From an uncultured Lachnospiraceae bacterium (GTDB taxonomy: Bacteria; Bacillota; Clostridia; Lachnospirales; Lachnospiraceae), in the NCBI GenBank assembly GCA_934351705.1, contig CAKRJK010000111.1, positions 1-5,827 on the forward strand: a stretch of 5,827 nt of DNA, read 5' to 3'. Below the pieces are notes generated by a model that was not told the origin of the DNA, searched no databases, and saw only the letters and a list, made by a program, of their open reading frames with translations. The position numbers and the translations under genes were made by a program. Within the stretch, counting starts at the first letter, position 1. Each line of letters opens with the position of its first letter. Positions 1-4,899 of the stretch are shown here, one piece after another.

Positions 1-162
1 GGATAGGGCAGCGGATTTCTTAGTGTTTTTTCAACGAACAGCAATGTACGGACACGACGTCCGTACAAGGGGATGCTGAGCCATGGATGGCGAATCATCC
101 CCGGTTGCGTCCACCGCCACCACCACGCCCCAAAAAACACTTAGAAATCCGCCGCCCTATCC
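1..162. repeat. GC-rich long inverted repeat with internal hairpins, candidate structured RNA or MITE-like element
   Basis: Arms 1-31 and 132-162 are complementary over 31 positions, with one T-T mismatch (21/142) and one A/C pair (10/153) that would be a G-U wobble in minus-strand RNA. Inside are a perfect 9-bp hairpin (45-53 with 59-67, loop ACGAC) and a second hairpin (69-75 with 96-102) capped by GCC-ATGGAT-GGC at 80-91. GCAA at 41-44 can pair with TTGC at 105-108 to enclose both hairpins, giving a branched fold. No convincing ORF is present: a 152-codon plus-strand frame starting at 83 is antisense to argJ for most of its length. The element follows the argJ stop by 46 bases and would be co-transcribed with the arg operon. 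The left arm begins at the window edge, so it may extend further. It could be a non-coding RNA or a non-autonomous mobile element; I do not recognise a family with confidence. Confidence 0.75.
111..131 (-). other. G-rich tract on the minus strand, possible two-tier G-quadruplex
   Basis: On the minus strand this stretch reads GGGG, then CGT, then five GG pairs separated by single bases (GGTGGTGGCGGTGG). That spacing fits a two-tetrad quadruplex with one-base loops in DNA or in arg operon mRNA. The tract lies inside the inverted-repeat element, in its otherwise unpaired section between the inner hairpins and the right outer arm. Two-tier quadruplexes are weak, so folding is an inference from spacing alone. 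Confidence 0.35.
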
Positions 163-208
163 AACGCCACTCCACGCCAAAGACAGGACGCCCGGTCCCA
201 CCCACAGA

Positions 209-1432
209 TTACGACCGATAATCCGCATTAATCTTCACATAATCGTAGGTGAGATCACACCCCCATGCAGTTGCCTCTTCCTCTCCCATCTTGACATCCG
301 CAATCGCTGTCACTTCCGGTTCCGAGAGAATCTTCGTCGCCTCCTCTTCGCTGTAATCCAGTGCCACACCGTTTTCGATCAACTGGATACGGCCGGCAGC
401 ACTCTCAAAAAACAGATCCACCTTTTCAGGATCAAAAAGCACTCCCGAATAACCCATCGCACAAAGAATCCTTCCCCAGTTCGCATCATGTCCGAAAATT
501 GCCGCTTTCGTAAGGCTGGAGCAGATTACGGACTTGCTTAAAATACGTGCATCCTCCTTTGTCTTTGCATGGATGACCTTCACCTCAAACAACGCAGTCG
601 CTCCCTCTCCGTCACCTGCCATCATCTTTGCAATCTGTGTATTGACGTAATTTAAAGCCTCACAGAATTTTGCATAATTTTCATCTTTCTGATTGATCTC
701 TTTATTCTGTGCCAATCCGTTTGCAAGCAATAACACGGTATCGTTTGTGGAAGTATCTCCGTCCACGGAAATCATGTTGTAAGTATCCTTGACACTGTCT
801 TTTAGAGCTTCTGTCAGAAGTTCCTTGCTGATGTTGGCATCGGTGGTCAAAAATCCGAGCATGGTACACATATTCGGATGAATCATACCCGAGCCTTTGC
901 ACATTCCTCCGATTGTGACCGTCTTTCCGTCTGCCTCAAAGGTAACTGCCACCTCTTTTGATCTTGTGTCGGTGGTCATGATCGCACAAGCTGCCTGGTG
1001 TGCCGCCTCTTTGCTGTGTTCCAATATCGGTACCATCGCACGGACTCCCGCGCTCAATCTTTCCATCGGAAGCTGCATTCCGATCACTCCGGTAGACGCA
1101 ACCAGGACCGCCTCCTTTGGAATCTTTAACTCTTTTGAAACAACATCGGCTGTCTGTTCACAGTAAGTATATCCTTCCTGTCCGGTACACGCATTTGCAA
1201 TTCCCGCATTGACAACAACCGCCTGTACAAAAGGACTCTCCTCCACAATCTTTTTGTCATAGAGAACCGGGGCTGCCTTGACAACATTCGTCGTAAATGT
1301 GCCTGCCGCCTTGCATGGCACCTCGCTGTATATCAGTGCCATATCTGTTCTGTCCTTATACTTGATCTCTGCCGCAGTTGCCGCTGCCAGAAAACCTTTT
1401 GCCGCGGTAACTCCTCCGTCTGTTATTTTCAT
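209..1432 (-). CDS. argJ: Arginine biosynthesis protein ArgJ (glutamate N-acetyltransferase / ornithine acetyltransferase)
   Basis: ArgJ moves the acetyl group from N-acetylornithine to glutamate, giving ornithine and N-acetylglutamate; bifunctional members also use acetyl-CoA with glutamate. The 407-residue length is normal for the family. Visible family motifs are TTN (47-49), NAGIANACTG (75-84), STGVIG (113-118), TTDTRSK (153-159), KGSGMIHPNM (179-188), GHDANWGR and a C-terminal INADYRS. The precursor is cleaved just before a conserved threonine that becomes the nucleophile, here Thr190 in NMCTML; the preceding residue is Cys189 where many homologues have Ala. I chose the ATG at 1432 because a GAGGGA ribosome site lies about 5 bases upstream and the protein begins MKITDGGVTAAKGF, as expected. 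A longer in-frame start at 1486 would overlap the GNAT gene by 32 bases and add an unconserved tail. It follows that gene after 22 bases, so the two are almost certainly co-transcribed. Whether it is mono- or bifunctional cannot be read from the sequence. Confidence 0.96.
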   Translation of the reverse strand: MKITDGGVTAAKGFLAAATAAEIKYKDRTDMALIYSEVPCKAAGTFTTNVVKAAPVLYDKKIVEESPFVQAVVVNAGIANACTGQEGYTYCEQTADVVSKELKIPKEAVLVASTGVIGMQLPMERLSAGVRAMVPILEHSKEAAHQAACAIMTTDTRSKEVAVTFEADGKTVTIGGMCKGSGMIHPNMCTMLGFLTTDANISKELLTEALKDSVKDTYNMISVDGDTSTNDTVLLLANGLAQNKEINQKDENYAKFCEALNYVNTQIAKMMAGDGEGATALFEVKVIHAKTKEDARILSKSVICSSLTKAAIFGHDANWGRILCAMGYSGVLFDPEKVDLFFESAAGRIQLIENGVALDYSEEEATKILSEPEVTAIADVKMGEEEATAWGCDLTYDYVKINADYRS

Positions 1433-1454
1433 CTTATCCCTCTTTTCCGTTTTA

Positions 1455-1913
1455 TTACTGAATAAAATTGGTAATATTTTCTTCATTCAATGTAAAATCA
1501 TAATAATTCAAATCTTCCCGAAATGTCCATCCGACACTTTTCCAGAAAGCATTTCCTATCTCATTTTTGCGGAATGCAATCAGACAGACCTTGTTGATCT
1601 GTTCCTCCTGCAATGCCTTCATGCAATGAACCGCCATCGCTTTTCCGATTCCCTGCTTTCTGTAATCTTCCCTGACACAGACATGGTAAAAACAACCTCT
1701 TCTACCGTCATGCCCACACAAAATCGCTCCGATCACATTTCCGTCATTGGAAACCGCCACGACACTCGTTGTCGGATTTCTCTTTAGAAACCGTGCGATT
1801 CCCTCTCTGGAATCGTCCAGACTCCGCACACCGAATCCGTGAATGGAATTCCACAGGCGGTATACCTCATCATAATCTTCGATTTCCATTTTCCTTATTT
1901 CGTAAGTACTCAT
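1455..1913 (-). CDS. GNAT-family N-acetyltransferase inside the arg operon
   Basis: This 152-residue protein has the single-domain GNAT fold, which transfers acetyl from acetyl-CoA to an amine. It opens with the typical strand-helix IRKMEIEDYDEVYRLW (6-21). The central strands follow (VVAVSNDGNVIGAILCG, 51-67). Then comes the acetyl-CoA pyrophosphate-binding loop RKQGIGKA (85-92, matching R/Q-x-x-G-x-G/A), with the C-terminal pattern NAFWKSVGWTFRED (121-134). The substrate is not identifiable. It sits between argC (72-base gap) and argJ (22-base gap) on the same strand, so it is probably part of the operon. Short GNAT proteins serve as acetylglutamate synthase in some bacteria, so that role is possible but unproven; it could also be a passenger acetyltransferase of unrelated specificity. 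The ATG at 1913 has only a weak, distant GGA upstream, and it overlaps the stop of a possible 14-codon ORF in an ATGA arrangement. An internal ATG at codon 9 would remove part of the first strand. Confidence 0.9.
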   Translation of the reverse strand: MSTYEIRKMEIEDYDEVYRLWNSIHGFGVRSLDDSREGIARFLKRNPTTSVVAVSNDGNVIGAILCGHDGRRGCFYHVCVREDYRKQGIGKAMAVHCMKALQEEQINKVCLIAFRKNEIGNAFWKSVGWTFREDLNYYDFTLNEENITNFIQ

Positions 1914-1954
1914 TTTTCTATTTCCGTCCTACTCTTTTTGCTTGTCTTCTTCAT
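1910..1954 (-). CDS. Possible 14-codon ORF translationally coupled to the GNAT gene
   Basis: In the argC-GNAT gap an ATG at 1954 is preceded by GGAG with a 6-base spacer, and the frame reads MKKTSKKSRTEIEK before a TGA that overlaps the GNAT start codon (ATGA). The peptide is lysine-rich and has one arginine, so it is not an arginine-codon attenuator. Its likely value, if translated, is to deliver ribosomes to the GNAT start, which has a poor Shine-Dalgarno of its own. A frame this short can arise by chance, so the call rests only on the ribosome site and the overlap. Confidence 0.3.
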   Translation of the reverse strand: MKKTSKKSRTEIEK

Positions 1955-1962
1955 TATGTACT

Positions 1963-1984
1963 CCGGGAAACCTCTATGTCCCGG
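1963..1984 (-). other. Short GC-rich stem-loop just after the argC stop
   Basis: CCGGGA at 1963-1968 pairs perfectly... in antiparallel register with TCCCGG at 1979-1984, leaving a 10-base loop. The stem begins one base past the argC stop codon in the transcribed direction. It is not followed by a T run on the minus strand, so it is not a standard terminator. It may protect the argC mRNA end or mark a processing point within the operon. Confidence 0.45.
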
Positions 1985-1985
1985 C

Positions 1986-3038
1986 TTACGGGAACATCGG
2001 TATCAGTTCCAATCCGGTCTGCTCAGGAAGTCCAAAGAGGATATTCATATTCTGCACCGCCTGTCCTGCGGCGCCTTTTACGATATTGTCCAACGCTCCC
2101 ATCATAATGATCCGTCCTGTTCTCTCATCAATCACAAAGTTGACATCGACATAGTTGCTGCCCTCAACCCACTTTGTCTCCGGGCATACCCCTTTTTCCA
2201 ATACACGCACAAATCTTTCGTTTTGATAATAGGTATCGTACACGGCTTTGATTTCTTCATAAGTCGGAAGTTTTCCGTCTTTCTCTTTTAACTTGGCATA
2301 TTCTGTCACAAGAATACCGCGGTTCATCGGAACCAGATGCGGCGTAAAATTAATCACAATCTCTTCCCCTGCCGCATAGCCTAACTGCTCCTCGATTTCA
2401 GGCGTGTGTCTGTGGGACGCCACACCGTAGGCTTTGATATTTTCATTGACCTCGCAGTAAAGATTTTGCACTTTTGCTCCTCGTCCCGCTCCCGAAGTAC
2501 CTGACTTTGCATCAACGATCAAAGTTGACGGATCGATCAGCCCTTCCTTTACCAGCGGATACGCCGTCAAAATAGAACAGGTGGTATAACATCCCGGGTT
2601 TGCTACCAATCTTGCACCCTTTGTCTTATCCCTGTTGATCTCACAGAGTCCGTAAACCGCCTCCTCAATAAACTGCGGTGACTTGTGAGTGATTCCGTAC
2701 CACTCTTCATAGACCGATACATCCTTGATCCGGTAATCCGCACTCAGATCGATCACCTTACACTTTTTCAATATCTCCTCCGTCAACACTCCCGCCAAAA
2801 ATCCCTGCGGTGTCGCCGTAAAAATCACATCAACCAGCTCCGCCAATGCCTCAATATTATCATCCAGACATTTATCCTCCACCAAAGTGAACATATTACG
2901 ATAAACATCCGCATACTTTTTGTCAATATAACTTCTCGAGCCATACCAACAAATCTCAACCTCTTTATGTCCCAACAAAATACGCACCAGTTCTCCTCCC
3001 GCGTATCCTGTCGCCCCGATAATTCCTGCCTTTATCAT
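1986..3038 (-). CDS. argC: N-acetyl-gamma-glutamyl-phosphate reductase
   Basis: ArgC catalyses the NADPH-dependent reduction of N-acetylglutamyl 5-phosphate to N-acetylglutamate semialdehyde, the third step of ornithine/arginine synthesis, in the cytosol. The 350-residue protein is full length. It starts with the dinucleotide-binding loop GATGYAGGELVR (8-19), then has FTATPQG (73-79) and DLSADYR (97-103). The catalytic cysteine is Cys150 in NPGCYTT, followed by DAKSGTSGAGR (176-186). SHRHTPEI (208-215) contains the expected catalytic histidine (His211), and HLVPMNRGI closes the substrate domain. The ATG at 3038 has an AAGGA ribosome site 7 bases upstream and gives the canonical MIKAGIIGATGY start. 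It is the first gene of the minus-strand operon argC-GNAT-argJ and is divergent from argG. If the promoter candidate at 3388-3416 is used, its mRNA has a leader of about 340 bases dominated by the large hairpin at 3098-3370. Confidence 0.97.
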   Translation of the reverse strand: MIKAGIIGATGYAGGELVRILLGHKEVEICWYGSRSYIDKKYADVYRNMFTLVEDKCLDDNIEALAELVDVIFTATPQGFLAGVLTEEILKKCKVIDLSADYRIKDVSVYEEWYGITHKSPQFIEEAVYGLCEINRDKTKGARLVANPGCYTTCSILTAYPLVKEGLIDPSTLIVDAKSGTSGAGRGAKVQNLYCEVNENIKAYGVASHRHTPEIEEQLGYAAGEEIVINFTPHLVPMNRGILVTEYAKLKEKDGKLPTYEEIKAVYDTYYQNERFVRVLEKGVCPETKWVEGSNYVDVNFVIDERTGRIIMMGALDNIVKGAAGQAVQNMNILFGLPEQTGLELIPMFP

Positions 3039-3097
3039 ATCTCAATCCTTCTTTCTTCTTTGCATCCTGTATCTTGATATCTCCTCTACTGCTTCCC

Positions 3098-3370
3098 GGT
3101 TGCGGCTTGATTCTTTTGGCAATGTGGTGGTATGTGAAAAAATATCGTTCGAAGAACTTTGTGTTTCTCACAAGAAGCACATTGCAAAATGAGAATATTA
3201 CGGACAACTGTTTGAGCCCAATATCTAAAAATCTCCTATACACTTCAGGCGAGTTTTGTCCGTAATATTCCGCCTTTCATTTTGCAATGTGCTCCTTGAT
3301 GAGAAACTAAAAGTTCTGAGAGATATTTTTTCACATACCGCCACATCACTGGAAGAATCAAGCCGCAACC
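3098..3370. repeat. Giant imperfect inverted repeat between argC and argG, candidate MITE or leader RNA
   Basis: The arms 3098-3207 and 3256-3370 fold back on each other through seven helices: 18 bp (3098-3115/3353-3370), 25 bp with one wobble (3122-3146/3322-3346), 8, 8 and 4 bp, 17 bp (3176-3192/3277-3293) and 15 bp (3193-3207/3256-3270). That is about 95 paired positions, separated by small internal loops and a 6-base right-arm bulge (CGCCTT, 3271-3276). A 48-base apical region (3208-3255) lies between the arms. The ends are sharp (GGTTGCGGC...GCCGCAACC), as for a mobile element, but I see no clear target duplication and no transposase. Frames crossing it are not credible proteins. It starts 59 bases upstream of the argC start and ends 185 bases before argG. 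Possible identities are a full-length hairpin MITE, or an RNA in the argC leader. No T-box, riboswitch or terminator signature is evident. Confidence 0.88.
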
Positions 3371-3387
3371 AACCTATATCACTACCT

Positions 3388-3416
3388 AGTTTAGTATATA
3401 TTTCTGCTTTCGTAAA
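3388..3416 (-). promoter_or_regulatory. Candidate sigma-A promoter for the argC operon
   Basis: On the minus strand TTTACG (3416-3411) and TAAACT (3393-3388) are separated by 17 bases, a reasonable -35/-10 pair. Transcription would begin near 3381, just outside the large inverted repeat, placing that repeat wholly in the argC leader. I see no comparably good promoter in the 59 bases between the repeat and argC. The -35 match is imperfect and the region is AT-rich, so the call is tentative. Confidence 0.45.
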
Positions 3417-3420
3417 GTGC

Positions 3421-3466
3421 TTTTTGCATATTTTTTATTTTTATTCACTATTTTTGCATATTTTTT
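3421..3466. repeat. Exact 16-base direct repeat, 30-bp period
   Basis: TTTTTGCATATTTTTT occurs at 3421-3436 and again at 3451-3466, exactly 30 bp apart, roughly three helical turns. The TGCATA core resembles an ARG half-site, so the copies may be part of the ArgR-binding region rather than an independent repeat. Low-complexity T runs contribute to the match. Confidence 0.6.
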
Positions 3467-3470
3467 CACT
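3434..3470. promoter_or_regulatory. Tandem ARG-box-like operator (ArgR/AhrC)
   Basis: Two 14-base sites, TTTATTTTTATTCA (3434-3447) and TGCATATTTTTTCA (3455-3468), resemble the general ARG box TGAATAWWTATTCA. Both are followed by CT, and their TTCACT ends lie exactly 21 bp apart, the usual centre-to-centre spacing of paired ARG boxes bound by an ArgR hexamer. They lie between the divergent argC and argG promoter candidates, where one bound repressor could affect both. Each site differs from the consensus at several positions in a T-rich background, so the spacing and gene context carry most of the weight. Confidence 0.5.
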
Positions 3471-3498
3471 TGCATTATTTGTTTATTTATTATATAGT
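3470..3498 (+). promoter_or_regulatory. Candidate sigma-A promoter for argG
   Basis: TTGCAT at 3470-3475 and TATAGT at 3493-3498 are 17 bases apart, with transcription expected near 3505 and a leader of about 50 bases before argG. The -35 element abuts the second ARG-box-like site, so ArgR binding would plausibly block RNA polymerase. Confidence 0.6.
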
Positions 3499-3506
3499 AA
3501 TTTTAG

Positions 3507-3521
3507 TGCAGAATTTCTGCA
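3507..3521. promoter_or_regulatory. Perfect 15-base palindrome at the argG transcription start region
   Basis: TGCAGAATTTCTGCA is two 7-base half-sites around one central base. It lies just downstream of the predicted -10 element, overlapping the expected start of transcription, the place for a roadblock operator. It could be another regulator site (TGCA ends echo the TGCATA words upstream). As RNA the loop would be too tight for the full stem to form. Confidence 0.4.
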
Positions 3522-3555
3522 AAAATATAAACAGAAGAAAGAAAGGATGTTCATT

Positions 3556-4779
3556 ATGAAAGAAAAAGTTATTTTAGCTTACTCAGGCGGACTTGATACC
3601 ACAGCTATCATCCCTTGGTTAAAAGAAAACTATGATTATGACGTAATCTGCTGCTGCATCGACTGCGGTCAGGAAGAGGAATTGGATGGTTTAGAGGAAA
3701 GAGCAAAATTATCCGGTGCCAGCAAGTTATATATAGAAGATATTACCGATGAATTCTGTGAAGATTACATCATCCCTTGTGTACAGGCAGGTGCCGTATA
3801 CGAGAACAAATATCTGCTCGGAACTTCTATGGCACGTCCGGGTATTGCAAAAAAATTAGTTGAGATTGCAAGAAAAGAAGGTGCTACCGCAATCTGCCAC
3901 GGCGCTACCGGAAAAGGAAACGACCAGATCCGTTTTGAGCTTGGAATCAAGGCTCTCGCACCGGACTTAAAGATTATCGCTGCATGGCGTGATGACAAAT
4001 GGAATATGAATTCCCGTGAGGAAGAGATCGAATACTGTAAAGCACACGGAATCGACCTTCCGTTTTCAGCAGATTCTTCTTACAGCCGTGACCGTAACTT
4101 ATGGCATATCAGCCATGAAGGTCTGGAATTGGAAGATCCTGCCTGCGAGCCAAACTACGACCATTTGTTAGTACTTGGCGTAAGTCCTGAAAAAGCTCCT
4201 GATGAGGGCGAATACGTGACGATGACCTTTGAGCAGGGTGTACCAAAGAGCGTCAACGGAAAAGAGATGAAAGTATCCGACATCATCCGTGAATTAAATC
4301 GTCTCGGCGGGAAACACGGAATCGGTATCATTGATATTGTAGAAAACCGCGTAGTCGGCATGAAATCCCGTGGTGTTTATGAGACACCGGGCGGAACAAT
4401 CCTCATGGAGGCACAGCAGCAGTTAGAAGAGCTTGTTTTAGACCGTGCAACTATGGAAGTCAAAAAAGACATGGGCAACAAGATGGCTCAGATCTGCTAC
4501 GAAGGAAAATGGTTCACCCCACTCCGCGAGGCAGTTCAGGCATTTGTAGAGTCCACACAAAAATATGTGACCGGAGAAGTAAAATTCAAACTTTACAAAG
4601 GAAACATCATCAAAGCCGGCACTACTTCCCCATACTCTCTCTACAGTGAGTCTCTCGCAAGTTTCACAACCGGAGATCTGTATGACCATCACGACGCAGA
4701 AGGCTTCATCACATTGTTCGGACTTCCGTTAAAAGTTCGTGCGATGAAGATGGCTGAGCTTGAGAAAAACAATCAGTAA
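3556..4779 (+). CDS. argG: Argininosuccinate synthase
   Basis: ArgG condenses citrulline with aspartate using ATP, through a citrullyl-adenylate intermediate, to form argininosuccinate, the penultimate step of arginine synthesis. The 407-residue protein is full length for the family. The N-terminal PP-loop-type ATP site AYSGGLDT lies at residues 8-15. GTSMARP, then CHGATGKGNDQIRFE (the ATP/citrulline/aspartate-binding core), SYSRDRNLWHIS, and GIGIIDIVENRVVGMKSRGVYETPGG in the synthetase domain all match the expected order. I chose the ATG at 3556 because AAAGGA lies about 8-9 bases upstream and the protein then opens MKEKVILAYSGG. An in-frame ATG at 3547 lies within that ribosome site, and an open frame back to 3256 would run through the large inverted repeat with no family similarity. 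It stands alone on its strand, divergent from argC, and is followed after 31 bases by a terminator, so it is probably monocistronic. argH is not in the window. Confidence 0.98.
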   Translation: MKEKVILAYSGGLDTTAIIPWLKENYDYDVICCCIDCGQEEELDGLEERAKLSGASKLYIEDITDEFCEDYIIPCVQAGAVYENKYLLGTSMARPGIAKKLVEIARKEGATAICHGATGKGNDQIRFELGIKALAPDLKIIAAWRDDKWNMNSREEEIEYCKAHGIDLPFSADSSYSRDRNLWHISHEGLELEDPACEPNYDHLLVLGVSPEKAPDEGEYVTMTFEQGVPKSVNGKEMKVSDIIRELNRLGGKHGIGIIDIVENRVVGMKSRGVYETPGGTILMEAQQQLEELVLDRATMEVKKDMGNKMAQICYEGKWFTPLREAVQAFVESTQKYVTGEVKFKLYKGNIIKAGTTSPYSLYSESLASFTTGDLYDHHDAEGFITLFGLPLKVRAMKMAELEKNNQ

Positions 4780-4810
4780 TCCATTTTCATAAAGAACAAA
4801 ATCACATAAT

Positions 4811-4857
4811 AAAACCGCAGTATCAAACTGATTGTCTGATATTGCGGTTTTTCTTTT
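4811..4857. terminator. Rho-independent terminator, probably bidirectional, between argG and thrC
   Basis: A 15-bp stem (4811-4825 with 4837-4851, one G-T pair) with an 11-base loop is followed by TTTTTCTTTT on the plus strand, a strong terminator for argG. Read on the minus strand the stem ends in TTTTATTAT, so it may also stop thrC transcripts; the two genes converge here. The rest of the 120-base gap 4780-4899 shows nothing else. Confidence 0.92.
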
Positions 4858-4899
4858 ACTGATACATAAGGTTTCGAATCTTTTATCTTTCCCGGAATT

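Noticed and set aside
83..541. Plus-strand 152-codon frame antisense to argJ
   Set aside because: It has low-complexity composition with no recognisable domain, and begins inside the inverted repeat; the argJ frame on the other strand is unambiguous.
1433..1486. Longer argJ start at 1486
   Set aside because: It overlaps the GNAT coding end by 32 bases and adds a non-conserved tail; the start at 1432 has a better ribosome site and the family-typical N terminus.
95..3206. Short words shared between the two inverted repeats (CCCGGTTGCG at 100-109 and 3095-3104; TACGGACA at 47-54 and 3199-3206)
   Set aside because: Matches of this length are expected by chance in a window of this size, and the outer arms of the two elements are unrelated.
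2965..3243. Minus-strand frame of 92 codons across the left arm of the inverted repeat into argC
   Set aside because: It overlaps the argC start in another frame. Its similarity to the opposite-arm frame (both contain FCNVLL) follows simply from the arms being inverted copies.
3071..3390. Target-site duplication around the large inverted repeat (ATATC-containing flanks on both sides)
   Set aside because: The flanking words are at different distances from the repeat ends and diverge after five or six bases, so they do not form a duplication.
3256..3555. Open frame upstream of and in frame with argG, extending the protein by about 100 residues
   Set aside because: It runs through one arm of the large inverted repeat and the AT-rich promoter region, resembles no ArgG N terminus, and the ATG at 3556 has a proper ribosome site.
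3039..3555. T-box or amino-acid riboswitch in the argC or argG leader
   Set aside because: No T-box core (AGGGUGGNACCGCG-like) and no terminator/antiterminator pair with a T run are visible in either direction.
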